In this document: positions 1 through 8,340 of the stretch, piece by piece
Layout of the letters: each line of letters begins with the position of its first letter
How positions within the stretch are numbered: the first letter of the stretch is position 1
DNA from: Halobacteriales archaeon QH_7_65_31
Lineage (GTDB): Archaea; Halobacteriota; Halobacteria; Halobacteriales; Haloarculaceae
Direction of reading: 5' to 3'
Length of the DNA stretch: 64,000 bases
Assembly (NCBI GenBank): GCA_003021785.1
Contig: PXQU01000004.1
Span: forward strand, 1-64,000
The notes under the pieces: model-generated
Seen by the model: the letters and a program-made list of their open reading frames with translations, nothing else
Databases searched by the model: none
What the model was told of the DNA's origin: nothing
Position numbers and translations under genes: made by a program

Positions 1-201
1 CTCGCCGACGGCGACGGTGTGGATGCCGTCGACACCCTCGCGGTTCAGCTGATCGGCGTAACGCTCCACGTCGCCGCCGATGACGGCGAGATGCAGCTCG
101 CCGCCCAGATCGTCGGCGAGACGCCGACCGGCGGTGATCAGCTCGAAGGAGGGGGCCCGAAGCTCGCCGCGGCGGTGTTCGGTGACCGCGAGGACCGTCA
201 T
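1..201 (-). CDS. etfA: Electron transfer flavoprotein alpha subunit, N-terminal part (cut by window edge)
   Basis: Only the first 67 codons are inside the window; the gene runs off the left end. The ATG at 201 overlaps the etfB stop by 4 nt (ATGA), so the two are translationally coupled. The visible residues (MTVLAVTEHRRGELR, then a hydrophobic strand LHLAVIGG) fit the N-terminal Rossmann-like half of EtfA. With EtfB it would carry electrons from acyl-CoA dehydrogenases to the quinone pool. The FAD-binding C-terminal domain is not visible, so the call leans on the etfB neighbour. Confidence 0.85.
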   Translation of the reverse strand, partial: MTVLAVTEHRRGELRAPSFELITAGRRLADDLGGELHLAVIGGDVERYADQLNREGVDGIHTVAVGE

Positions 202-992
202 CCCTCGACCACCCCCGAATCGCGGAGGAAGCCGGCGAGCTCCCCGGCGGTCTCGTCGGCCGACCCCTCCCAGACGATGGCGTCGCCCTCGCTCTCCGGC
301 TCGTACATCGAGGTGAGCTCGACCGGGTTCTCGACGGCCGACTCGTCGAGCCCGAGATCATCCAGCGTTCGCACGTCGAGCGGCTTGCGCTGTGCCTGTC
401 GGATCCCGCGCAGCGAGGCGTACCGCGGCTCGTTGATCCCCGTCTGGATGCTGAGCACGGCCGGTCCCGTTACGTCGGTCAGCTCCTCGACGCCGCCCTC
501 CAGCTCGCGACGCACCGACGACTCGTTCGTCTCCGCGTCGTGGTCGAGATCGTTGACGACGGCGGCCCACTCGAAGCCGACGCGCTCGGCGAGCGCGACG
601 CCCGTCGCGCCGAAGGAGTCGTCGCCCGACTGGACGCCCGTCAGGACGAGATCCGGCTCCTCCGCCTCGATGACCGGCTCCAACAGCGCCGCCTTCGTGC
701 CGGCGTCGAGATACTGTGCGTCCGCGAGGGCGTCGTCCCACACCCGCAGTGCGCGGTCTGCGCCCTTCGCCAGCGCCATCCGGATCGTCTCGTCGGCGCG
801 CTCTGGTCCGACGGTGACGGTGACGACCTCCACGTCGTCGTTCGCCTCCGACAGCTGGACCGCTTCCTCGACCGCGTAGTCGTCCCACTCGTTGAGATCG
901 TACTCCAGATAGCTCTCGTCGACGTCAAGCCCGTCAATGGTGAACTCGTCGTCGACCTCGGCCACCTCCTTCACAGTGACAAGCAGTTTCAT
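198..992 (-). CDS. etfB: Electron transfer flavoprotein beta subunit
   Basis: The protein has 264 aa, the usual EtfB length. It starts MKLLVTVKEVAEVDDEF and contains the beta-subunit nucleotide-binding signature (GVQSGDDSFGATG, about residues 121-133) and a later INEPRYASLRGI block typical of EtfB. It should pair with EtfA as a cytoplasmic FAD/AMP heterodimer that accepts electrons from fatty-acid and amino-acid dehydrogenases. The etfB-etfA order with a 4-nt overlap indicates one transcript. A TATA-like GCTTAACC (minus strand, about 1024-1031) lies about 35 nt upstream of the ATG. Confidence 0.93.
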   Translation of the reverse strand: MKLLVTVKEVAEVDDEFTIDGLDVDESYLEYDLNEWDDYAVEEAVQLSEANDDVEVVTVTVGPERADETIRMALAKGADRALRVWDDALADAQYLDAGTKAALLEPVIEAEEPDLVLTGVQSGDDSFGATGVALAERVGFEWAAVVNDLDHDAETNESSVRRELEGGVEELTDVTGPAVLSIQTGINEPRYASLRGIRQAQRKPLDVRTLDDLGLDESAVENPVELTSMYEPESEGDAIVWEGSADETAGELAGFLRDSGVVEG

Positions 993-1046
993 CGTTCTGG
1001 GCTACAGTACGTGCTGGTTCGTGGTTAAGCGTTTCCGAACTGCGGG

Positions 1047-2156
1047 CTACTCGTCGTCGATGTCGGTGACTCCCTCACCGGGCAGCGAGATGAGATTCTC
1101 CCGTCCGATGCGGAGCTTCTCGATCTCGTCCGCCTCCTCCATCGCCGACAGCAGCTGTGACACCTTCGCGTTCGACCAGCCGGTCGCCTCGACGATCGCC
1201 CCCTGCTTCATGCGCCCGTCGTTGGTCTCTAACAGCTGGAGCACGCGCTCCTCGTCGGAGAGCAGTGTCGGGTCGGTCTCGCCGTCCGCGTCGGTCGGTG
1301 GTGGTCCGACCACGCCCGCGTCGGCGTCGTCGGTCCCGTCGGTCGCCTCCGGCTCCCCACCGTCGTCTCCCGGCTCGTCGCCGTCGGTCGTCACGTCTCC
1401 GCGTTCGCCCGCGCTCGACTGCCGTCGCCACCAGAGCGAGCCGCCGGCGAGCGCGAGCAGGACGAGCGTACCGATCCCGCCGAGCATCGCGACCGGCGGA
1501 TCGTTGTCAGGTGTCGGTGTCGCCCCGGTGTACGCGATCTGCCCGAAGTAGCCGGGCTCGAAGCTCTGTCGTCCCTCCCAGCGCAACACGCCGTTGTCGA
1601 CCGGGACGGGAGCCGTCTCGACGCTGTAGCCGTCCGGTGGCCGGATCACGAGCGCCTGATCGCTCGCGAGCCCGGGGAACCACGTCCCGTCGGTGGTGTT
1701 GAACGCGTCGCCGAGCCGGTAGCGCTCGCCGGTTCGTTCGACGAAGTTCGTCCACCGGAAGCGAAGCGAGAGGCGTCCGACGCGCTCACCGTCTCTCGTC
1801 GTCACGTTGGCGTCGTGCTCGACGGCCTCGATCGACATCGAGCGGTTACCGGACGCGGTCGCTGCCGCTCGACGGAACGTCGCTGCGTCGTACGCGAGAT
1901 CGGTCTCGCCGTCTTCGAACCGCTCGCCGAGCTGCCGGAACGCCCGCGTCTCGTTCGCCGTCGTCAGCCGGAACTGCGTCGACACTGTCCACTCCGCATC
2001 CCCGCTCGGAGTCAGCTGTACGTCGAACGTCGTCGCCGCCGGTTGAAGCTCCTGCTGTGTCGTCGCTTGGTCCGTCGCTACGCCGCCACCCGCTCCGATC
2101 GAGAGAGCGAGCGCAGCGATGAGCAACCACAGGAGGGGGCGGCGCTCGGACCGCAT
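1047..2156 (-). CDS. Membrane-anchored winged-helix protein with extracellular domain
   Basis: The protein has 369 aa counted from the ATG at 2156. The frame stays open further upstream, but MRSERR followed by a hydrophobic stretch (residues 8-24) is the natural signal peptide. Residues about 40-215 form a secreted-looking beta-rich domain, residues 222-243 a transmembrane helix followed by WWRR, residues 250-298 a very acidic linker, and residues 300-357 a winged helix-turn-helix (MKQGAIVEATGWSNAKVSQLLSA). The likely topology is sensor outside and DNA-binding domain inside, as in haloarchaeal DUF7345/DUF7343-type proteins. It is divergent from a secreted-protein gene starting at 2262. Targets and ligand are unknown. 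Confidence 0.8.
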   Translation of the reverse strand: MRSERRPLLWLLIAALALSIGAGGGVATDQATTQQELQPAATTFDVQLTPSGDAEWTVSTQFRLTTANETRAFRQLGERFEDGETDLAYDAATFRRAAATASGNRSMSIEAVEHDANVTTRDGERVGRLSLRFRWTNFVERTGERYRLGDAFNTTDGTWFPGLASDQALVIRPPDGYSVETAPVPVDNGVLRWEGRQSFEPGYFGQIAYTGATPTPDNDPPVAMLGGIGTLVLLALAGGSLWWRRQSSAGERGDVTTDGDEPGDDGGEPEATDGTDDADAGVVGPPPTDADGETDPTLLSDEERVLQLLETNDGRMKQGAIVEATGWSNAKVSQLLSAMEEADEIEKLRIGRENLISLPGEGVTDIDDE

Positions 2157-2232
2157 ACGTTCGCGTGTGCCGGCCGCCAGCAAAACGCTTTCCATCCTAC
2201 TGACACTGTTCGCGGTGCTGGGAGCGACGGGG

Positions 2233-2239
2233 TTTTTAT
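2233..2239 (+). promoter_or_regulatory. TATA-like box TTTTTAT that decides the start at 2262
   Basis: TTTTTAT sits about 26 nt upstream of the ATG at 2262. This is the spacing expected for an archaeal leaderless transcript. An in-frame ATG at 2238 overlaps this box and would have to be transcribed from elsewhere, so 2262 is preferred. Confidence 0.55.
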
Positions 2240-2261
2240 GAAAGCCGACCAGAACGGCGAT

Positions 2262-3542
2262 ATGGCCGGTCCCCGCCGTCCGCTCCGCGACAGGTTCGGT
2301 CGCGGTCTCGTCGCCGTCCTCGCGCTCGCGCTCGTCGTCTCGTCTGCGCTCGCGCTCCCCGCGCTCGGATCGCCGGCATCGAGCAAAGCGACCGCGGAGA
2401 CGGATCGACAGCCGGTCGTTCCGCAGACGGACACCGCCGCGTATCTCGCCATCGACTCCGAGCGCGTCGAGACGAGTCAGGTGGTGACCGTCGGACTCGA
2501 CCCCGCGGGTGCGAGCGCGGTCACGACCGCCCGGCTCCGCGGCGAGTTCGAGACGAGCCGGCTCCGTGAGCGATTCACCGCCGCCGCTACCGAGGACGCC
2601 CGTCGGCTCGTCATCGAGAACACAACCGCGCGTCTTGACGCGGCGATCGCCGATCTCGAAGCGCGCCAGCAGGCCGCGCTCGACGCCTACAACGCCGGCG
2701 CGATTCCGGCGACCGCGTTCGTTCGCGAGCTCGTCGCGATCGACACGAAGGCCAGCAAGCTCGGGGAGACGGTCGACCAGCTGTACACCTACGACAGCGC
2801 GGTCGGAACGCCCGTCCCGGAGCGGGAGATCGCCCGGCTCAAATCGCGGCTCATCCCCCTTCAGGGGCCAGTCCGTGACCGGCTCGCAACGCACGTGGCC
2901 GACGGGAATCCCCGACGCGTCCACCTCACGACGGCCGCCGACGGTCTCGTCCTCTCGACGATCATCGACGGGGAGTTCTCGACCCGGTATCTCCGCGAGG
3001 CGCTCGTCGGCTCGGCGTTCGACGACCGCTTCGCCGACAAGCCGATCAGCATCACGGAGGACTTCGTGCCGCGACTGGAGGAGCTGTACCCGTGGGTGTT
3101 CGGCTCCGACCGCCGGTCCAACACCGCGTTGACGAACGAGCCGTACTACGTTCAGGCCGGCGTCTACGGGATGGCCGTCAGCCACCCGCAGGGGAGCGCC
3201 GACGCGAACGATCTCGTCGTCTACTACGACGCCGACACCGACGCCATCTTCCGTGAGATACAGCGCAAAGACGTGGCCGCCGTCCCGACCGAGTCAGTCA
3301 CCACGGCCGAGGACGGCTACCGCCTCGTCGTCGAGACGACCCACGCCGACGGTCCCCTCGGGATCCGCGTGGAGAACACGACGACCGGAGACGCCGTCGA
3401 ATCGACCGTCTATCTCGACGGCGACCCGCTCGGGATCACCAACAGAGCGACCCACTGGACGGTGACGCCGCGGCGTCCGTTCTCGGTCACGGTCACGACG
3501 CCGACCGGGAACCTGACGACGACGGTCGGTACGGACGGTTAA
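2262..3542 (+). CDS. Secreted haloarchaeal protein of unknown function
   Basis: The protein has 426 aa from the ATG at 2262 (MAGPRRPLRDRFGRG). Residues 15-36 are a hydrophobic signal segment (LVAVLALALVVSSALALPAL). Next come a region with coiled-coil character (ARLDAAIADLEARQQAALDAY, then KSRLIPLQGPVRDRL) and a C-terminal beta-rich part that looks Ig-like (PFSVTVTTPTGNLTTTV). It resembles the conserved haloarchaeal DUF7094/DUF7096-type surface proteins, for which I know no function. It is divergent from the membrane-anchored winged-helix gene and is followed 24 nt later by a pilin-like gene. Confidence 0.75.
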   Translation: MAGPRRPLRDRFGRGLVAVLALALVVSSALALPALGSPASSKATAETDRQPVVPQTDTAAYLAIDSERVETSQVVTVGLDPAGASAVTTARLRGEFETSRLRERFTAAATEDARRLVIENTTARLDAAIADLEARQQAALDAYNAGAIPATAFVRELVAIDTKASKLGETVDQLYTYDSAVGTPVPEREIARLKSRLIPLQGPVRDRLATHVADGNPRRVHLTTAADGLVLSTIIDGEFSTRYLREALVGSAFDDRFADKPISITEDFVPRLEELYPWVFGSDRRSNTALTNEPYYVQAGVYGMAVSHPQGSADANDLVVYYDADTDAIFREIQRKDVAAVPTESVTTAEDGYRLVVETTHADGPLGIRVENTTTGDAVESTVYLDGDPLGITNRATHWTVTPRRPFSVTVTTPTGNLTTTVGTDG

Positions 3543-3566
3543 ATACCGAGCCGCGCCAGACGGCGT

Positions 3567-4031
3567 ATGCGACGTACACGAGGGCTCACGCCCGCGCTCG
3601 GCGCGATCTGTCTGCTCGCTATCACGCTCCTCACCAGCGTCGGCGTCGGTGCGGCCGCGATGGCGTTCTCGCCGGCGGAGCCGACCCCACAGGCCGCAGT
3701 CGATCTCTCGGCGACCGGCGACGGGACCATCACCCTCGTCCACGCCGGCGGGGAGACGCTTCGGGTCGACGAGCTGTCGGTTCGGATCGTCGTCGACGGG
3801 GAGCCGGTCACCCACCAGCCGTCCGTCCCATTCGTCGGAAGCCCCGGCTACGTCGGCTCGCCGGACGGCCCGTTCAACGCCGCGTCCGACGGCCGCTGGC
3901 ACGCCGGCGAACAGGCGACTCTCCGGCTCGCGACGGCGAATGCGCCCGGCCTGACGGCCGGCTCGACGGTGACGGTGGTACTTCGGACAGAGCGCGGCGT
4001 GGTGGCACGGCTCTCCACGACCGCCAGCTGA
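3567..4031 (+). CDS. Type IV pilin-like / archaellin N-domain protein
   Basis: The protein has 154 aa. The N-terminus MRRTRGLTPALGAICLLAITLLTSVG matches the haloarchaeal Pilin_N pattern: a short basic leader, a prepilin-peptidase site at RG/LTP, then a hydrophobic helix. The rest is a small beta-rich domain that includes VTVVLRTERGVV. A TTAAATAC box at about 3538-3545 lies roughly 25 nt upstream, so the gene probably has its own leaderless transcript although it is close to the preceding secreted-protein gene. It may be a minor pilin or a pilin-like exported protein; its partners are unknown. Confidence 0.75.
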   Translation: MRRTRGLTPALGAICLLAITLLTSVGVGAAAMAFSPAEPTPQAAVDLSATGDGTITLVHAGGETLRVDELSVRIVVDGEPVTHQPSVPFVGSPGYVGSPDGPFNAASDGRWHAGEQATLRLATANAPGLTAGSTVTVVLRTERGVVARLSTTAS

Positions 4032-4044
4032 GAGCCACCTCGGG

Positions 4045-4701
4045 CTACACAGACGGAGTCGGTGACTCGGCTTCCTGCTCCGGCTTCGGGACCGTCGCGA
4101 CGGTCGTGATCGCGCGCGGCGTCCCGGGTTTGCGCTGCTGGATATGGTGTTCGAACGTCTCGTAGCCGGCCTCGGTGAACATCCGATCGCCCTCGTCCTC
4201 GTCGTAAAAGAGCATGATCGCGTCCGCGAGCCGCTGGAAGACGGTCGAATCTGGATAGTCCGGCCCGACGACGAGCACCGTTCCGCCGGGTTTCGTCACG
4301 CGCCGGAACTCCCGCAGGGCGGCGACCGGATTCGGCCAGTACTCGATCGAGCCGGACGACCACAGCGCGTCGAAGCTGTCGTCCGCAAAGGGGAGTCGCT
4401 CGGCGTCACCGCGGTAGAATCGAACGTCGCCGTCGCGACCGAACTTGGCGAACGCCTTCGACAGCTGGCCGTCCGACTGGTCGAGCGCGTACACGTCGTC
4501 GGTGTAGCCGAGCAGCCCTTCCGTCGCGAAGCCGGTCCCACAGCCCACGTCGAGGACGCGATCGCCCGACTCGACGCCGAACCACTCCAGCGCCTGATCG
4601 CGCATCTGCTCGTTCCAGATGAACGGGTTGACGGTGTCGTACAGCGTCGAGAAGTACCGGTAGAACACCCGAGCGCGCGACTTGTTCTCCAGGAATCCCA
4701 T
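4045..4701 (-). CDS. VTE3-like SAM-dependent (quinone-type) methyltransferase
   Basis: The protein has 218 aa from the ATG at 4701; the frame upstream of this is antisense to atpH. SAM motif I is VLDVGCGTGFATEG (residues 49-62). The N-terminal block RVFYRYFSTLYDTVNPFIW resembles the start of plant MPBQ/MSBQ methyltransferase (VTE3), whose family is considered to be of archaeal origin. A respiratory quinone is therefore a plausible substrate, but this is inference. The C-terminus HHIQQRKPGTPRAI is amphipathic. The gene is divergent from the ATP synthase operon. Confidence 0.75.
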   Translation of the reverse strand: MGFLENKSRARVFYRYFSTLYDTVNPFIWNEQMRDQALEWFGVESGDRVLDVGCGTGFATEGLLGYTDDVYALDQSDGQLSKAFAKFGRDGDVRFYRGDAERLPFADDSFDALWSSGSIEYWPNPVAALREFRRVTKPGGTVLVVGPDYPDSTVFQRLADAIMLFYDEDEGDRMFTEAGYETFEHHIQQRKPGTPRAITTVATVPKPEQEAESPTPSV

Positions 4702-4775
4702 TGTCCGTACGTTGGTCCCGACGACCAAATGTGTGCGGATTCCGCCGATCGAGCCGGCACGCGTTCCGCAACTCC

Positions 4776-4782
4776 CATATAC
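4776..4782 (+). promoter_or_regulatory. Candidate TATA box of the ATP synthase operon
   Basis: CATATAC lies about 34 nt before the atpH start at 4813. It is the best TATA-like element in the 111-nt region shared with the divergent methyltransferase gene. A start site near 4803 would give a leader of about 10 nt. Confidence 0.4.
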
Positions 4783-4812
4783 GCTGTGGTCTAAGCGACG
4801 CACAATACGAAT

Positions 4813-5145
4813 ATGGCAAGGCCAGATGTTCTCGAAGCGGTCAAGACGGCCGAGCAGGAGGCCGACGAAATCATCGCACAGGCGGAAGACGAGCGCGAGG
4901 AGATGATCACCGACGCGCGCCGCGAAGCGGAGGAGATCCGCGACCACGCCGACACCGAGGCGACGGAGCTGCGAGCGGAGCGACTCGCCGCGGCCCGCGA
5001 GGAGATCGAGACCGAGACCAGTGCGATCCGCGAGGAGGGCGAGGCGGAACGCGAGACGCTCGCCGCTCGCGCGGCCGACCGCGAGGAGGAGGTAATCGAG
5101 GATATCCTCGACCGATTCACGGAGGCGGTCGATGCTCAGACCTGA
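4813..5145 (+). CDS. atpH: A-type ATP synthase subunit H (peripheral stalk)
   Basis: The protein has 110 aa and is almost entirely charged heptad-like helix (EADEIIAQAEDEREEMITDA and similar blocks), as expected for the AhaH/subunit G-like coiled coil. It pairs with subunit E to form the peripheral stator stalk of the A1Ao ATP synthase. It is the first gene of the operon, and its 3' end overlaps atpI by 14 nt. Confidence 0.9.
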   Translation: MARPDVLEAVKTAEQEADEIIAQAEDEREEMITDARREAEEIRDHADTEATELRAERLAAAREEIETETSAIREEGEAERETLAARAADREEEVIEDILDRFTEAVDAQT

Positions 5146-7336
5146 ACGGATGAGCCGGGTCTCGGTGACGGGATCCAAGGGCGTCATGGACGAGGTCGTC
5201 GAGACCATCTACGATCTCCAGCTGTTCGACATAACCGACTACGACGGTGAGTGGGCGGGGTTCCAGCCCGGCGATCCGGTCGAGGGGGCCGCCGCCGCTG
5301 CCGAGCGGCTCGTCACCGTCCGATCGCTCGCATCGCTGCTCGACATCGACGCCGACGAGTTCACCGGCGAGCCGCTTCGGCTCGACGACGATTTCGGTGA
5401 TCGGCTCGACACCGTCCGCAGTCAGGTCAACGAACTCGACGACCGACGGGAGGAGCTGGAAGACGAGCTGCGCGGCGTCGAGGAGTCGCTCGACACCGTC
5501 GAGCCGTTCGTCGAGCTGGGGATCGATCTCGATCTCCTGCAGGGGTACGACAGCCTCTCGGTCGTCGTCGGGCAGGGCGACCGAGACGCGGTCCGGCGCG
5601 CGCTCGTCGACGCCGACGGCGTCGAGCAGTACGAGCTGTTCGGCGAGGGCGAGACGCTCGCCGCCTTCGTCGCTCCGGCCGAGACCGCCGTCTCCGACGC
5701 GCTCGTCAGCGCGGAGTTCACCCAGCTTGAGGTTCCCGAAACGGACGCCGACCCGGAGGGGTATATCGCCGAGCTGGAGGAGACGAAAGCGCGCGTCGAG
5801 AGCGAGCTCGCCGAGATCGAAGCCGAGCTCGCGGCGCTCGCCGACGAGCACGCCGCGTTCCTGCTGGCCGCAGAGGAGCGGCTGCGTATCGACGTACAGA
5901 AGCGGGAAGCCCCGCTCTCGTTCGCGACGACGAGCAACGCGTTCGTCGCCGAAGGCTGGCTCCCCGCTGAGCGGTATCTCGATCTCGCGGAGGGTCTCAG
6001 AGACCGCGTCGGCGACCACGTGGAGATCGAGGAGCTGGAGCAGGCGGAGTACGAGGACGGACACGCCCGCGACCACGCCGAGGGGTCCGAGGAGCCGGTC
6101 GCCGCCGACGGTGGGCAGGTTGAACAGCCGATGAGCGGGGGAACCCCGCCCGTGGTGCAGGACAACCCCGGTCCGGTCAATCCGTTCGAGGCGCTCGTCG
6201 GCGTGTTGAACAAGCCGAAATACTCGGAGCTTGACCCGACGATCATCTTCTTTCTCACGTTCCCGATCTTCTTCGGGTTCATGATCGGTGATCTCGGTTA
6301 CGGGCTTATCTACATCGCTCTCGGCTACGGGATGATGCAGCTGTTCGACTCCGATATCATGCGCGCACTGGGTGCAGTCGGACTCCTCTCCGGGCTGTTC
6401 ACCGCCGTCTTCGGTGTCCTCTACGGCGAGCTCTTCGGACTCCATCAGCTCGGCTACATCATCTACCCGAACGGTAGCCCGCCGATGCACAAGGGACTCC
6501 AGCCGCATTATCTAGACTACGGACTGGCGTGGCTGCTGCTCAGCGTCGTCGTCGGTGTCTTCCATCTCGTCGTCGGTCGTGTCTTCGACTTCGTGAACAA
6601 TCTCAACAGTCACGGTGTACGCGAGGCGCTGTTAGAGAGCGGCTCGTGGATCGTGTTTACGCTCAGTCTCTGGACGTGGATGTTCTCGCACACCGCTGTC
6701 AGCTCCAAGCCCGAGTTTATGTTCACGTCCTTCGCGTCGGCCGGACAGATGAATCCAGTTACCGGCGAGACGATCACCTCGTCGGAGGTCGTCTACTCGC
6801 TCGGGTTCAACGGGTTCTCGCCAATCGACGTGTTCTCTGTCGGCTCCATCAGCATCGACGCGGTGTTGCTGGTCGTCGTCGCGTCGCTCGCGCTCATCAT
6901 CAAGGTGGAAGGCGGAATCGGTATCATCGAGTCCATCACACAGGGCTTCGGTCACGTCATCTCGTACACGCGAATCGCGGCAGTGCTGCTCGCGAAAGCC
7001 GGGATGGCGCTTGCGGTCAACCTCTTGGTGTTCGGCGCGTACACCGAGGGTGGTGAGTTCCACCTCATCTTCTTCTCGAAAGCCGTACCGGAGAGCGAGG
7101 TCGTCTTCGCTGGTCTACTCAACGGTGATGGGCCGGTCGCGCTGCTTCTCGGCGGCGTGGCCGGGATTTTAGTTCTCGTGTTCGGTCACCTGCTCGTGCT
7201 CGTATTGGGTGTCACCTCCGCCGGACTCCAAGCGGTGCGTCTGGAGTACGTCGAGTTCTTCGGAAAGTTCTACGAGGGCGGTGGCCGCGACTATACGCCG
7301 TTCGGCCACGAGCGGCGATTCACCCGCGACGAATAA
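5132..7336 (+). CDS. atpI: A-type ATP synthase subunit I (membrane stator, a-subunit)
   Basis: The protein has 734 aa. Residues 1 to about 350 are a soluble, partly coiled-coil arm that contacts the peripheral stalks. Residues about 360-700 hold seven or eight membrane helices, from IIFFLTFPIFFGFMIGDLGYG to LLGGVAGILVLVFGHLLVLVLG. The block HVISYTRIAAVLLAK contains the conserved channel arginine. The ATG at 5132 has GGAGG 7-11 nt upstream and overlaps atpH. An ATG at 5150 (MSRVSVTG) is an alternative start. It forms the ion path together with the atpK ring. Confidence 0.95.
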   Translation: MLRPERMSRVSVTGSKGVMDEVVETIYDLQLFDITDYDGEWAGFQPGDPVEGAAAAAERLVTVRSLASLLDIDADEFTGEPLRLDDDFGDRLDTVRSQVNELDDRREELEDELRGVEESLDTVEPFVELGIDLDLLQGYDSLSVVVGQGDRDAVRRALVDADGVEQYELFGEGETLAAFVAPAETAVSDALVSAEFTQLEVPETDADPEGYIAELEETKARVESELAEIEAELAALADEHAAFLLAAEERLRIDVQKREAPLSFATTSNAFVAEGWLPAERYLDLAEGLRDRVGDHVEIEELEQAEYEDGHARDHAEGSEEPVAADGGQVEQPMSGGTPPVVQDNPGPVNPFEALVGVLNKPKYSELDPTIIFFLTFPIFFGFMIGDLGYGLIYIALGYGMMQLFDSDIMRALGAVGLLSGLFTAVFGVLYGELFGLHQLGYIIYPNGSPPMHKGLQPHYLDYGLAWLLLSVVVGVFHLVVGRVFDFVNNLNSHGVREALLESGSWIVFTLSLWTWMFSHTAVSSKPEFMFTSFASAGQMNPVTGETITSSEVVYSLGFNGFSPIDVFSVGSISIDAVLLVVVASLALIIKVEGGIGIIESITQGFGHVISYTRIAAVLLAKAGMALAVNLLVFGAYTEGGEFHLIFFSKAVPESEVVFAGLLNGDGPVALLLGGVAGILVLVFGHLLVLVLGVTSAGLQAVRLEYVEFFGKFYEGGGRDYTPFGHERRFTRDE

Positions 7337-7410
7337 CGCTCTTCTCCCTGCGTTTCGCACTCGTACGTTCTGTTCCAGCCCAACAGTCACTCGTTGGTGC
7401 GTTTGAGAAG

Positions 7411-7417
7411 GTTTATT
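7411..7417 (+). promoter_or_regulatory. Internal TATA-like box ahead of atpK
   Basis: GTTTATT lies in the 118-nt gap between atpI and atpK, the only long gap before atpD in an otherwise tightly packed operon. Transcription from it would start near 7440, about 15 nt before the atpK ATG at 7455. Confidence 0.4.
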
Positions 7418-7454
7418 GACTGGCCACGCTGATTTCGACCCGCTCGGAAACACA

Positions 7455-7733
7455 ATGTTCGACATTGCCACCACGCTGTTCAGCAGTATCGCACTACTAC
7501 TACAGAGCGGCTCCGAAGCCGCTGCGTCCACCGCGGCAATTCCACCGAAGGCCGGCGCGGCACTCGCGGTCGGTCTCGCCGCGTTCGGTGCGGGGTACGC
7601 GGAACGCGGTATCGGTGCGGCAGCGGTCGGTGCGATCGCCGAGGACGAGGATATGTTCGGGCGTGGGCTCATTCTGACGGTCCTCCCGGAGACGCTCGTC
7701 ATCTTCGCGCTGGTCATCACCTTCACTATCTAA
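7455..7733 (+). CDS. atpK: A-type ATP synthase subunit K (proteolipid c-ring)
   Basis: The protein has 92 aa from the ATG at 7455 (MFDIATTLFSS). The frame can be extended to a TTG at 7416, but that overlaps a TATA-like box. Residues 1-17 are hydrophobic, possibly a leader. Two ring helices follow, at about 31-50 (small, Gly/Ala-rich) and about 68-92. The ion-binding glutamate is E79 in LPET of the second helix. Multiple copies form the rotor ring against subunit I. Confidence 0.93.
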   Translation: MFDIATTLFSSIALLLQSGSEAAASTAAIPPKAGAALAVGLAAFGAGYAERGIGAAAVGAIAEDEDMFGRGLILTVLPETLVIFALVITFTI

Positions 7734-7755
7734 TCGCGCGGTACTTTTCCAACTC

Positions 7756-8340
7756 ATGAGCCTTGATACGGTCGTAGAGGATATTCGGGATGATGCTCGC
7801 GCGCGTGCGGACAAGCTGCACGCCGAGGGCGAACGCCGCGCCGAGGAGATCGTCTCCGAGGCGGAGACCGACGCCGAAGGCATCATCGCGGAGGCAGAAC
7901 AGGACGTAGAACAGGAGATCGAACAGGAGCGCGAACAGCGGCTCTCGTCGGCGAAGCTGGAGGCCAAGCAGGCCCGGCTGGAGGCGCGACGCGAGGCGCT
8001 ACAGGACGTTCGCGAACAGGCCAAGACGGCCGTAGCCGATCTCGACGGCTCGGAGCGCGAGGAGCTGACCCGCACGCTGCTCGACGCCGCTGCCACCGAG
8101 TTCACCGACGCCGAGACGGTCGAGGTGTACGGTCGCGCCGACGACGCGGAGCTGCTCGAATCGATTCTCGATGAGTACGACGGCTTCGAGCTCGCCGGCG
8201 AGACGGAGTGTCTCGGCGGCGTCGTCGTGGAGGCCGAGGGATCACGCATCCGCGTGAACAACACCTTCGACTCCGTGCTCGACGAGGTGTGGGAGGAACA
8301 TCTCAAAACGATCTCCGAGGAGCTGTTCGAGGAACGATGA
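7756..8340 (+). CDS. atpE: A-type ATP synthase subunit E (peripheral stalk)
   Basis: The protein has 194 aa. The N-terminal half is a long charged helix (EADAEGIIAEAEQDVEQ-like repeats) that would pair with AtpH. The C-terminal half is globular, with the conserved TECLGGVVVEAEGSRIRVNNTFDS block of the V/A-type E subunit. It contacts A and B subunits at the top of the stator. Its stop overlaps the atpC start by 4 nt. Confidence 0.93.
   Translation: MSLDTVVEDIRDDARARADKLHAEGERRAEEIVSEAETDAEGIIAEAEQDVEQEIEQEREQRLSSAKLEAKQARLEARREALQDVREQAKTAVADLDGSEREELTRTLLDAAATEFTDAETVEVYGRADDAELLESILDEYDGFELAGETECLGGVVVEAEGSRIRVNNTFDSVLDEVWEEHLKTISEELFEER

Noticed and set aside
1047-3185. A 712-codon minus-strand open frame extending beyond the winged-helix gene
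   Set aside because: The upstream half is antisense to the secreted-protein gene with its signal peptide. The ATG at 2156 gives a proper signal peptide.
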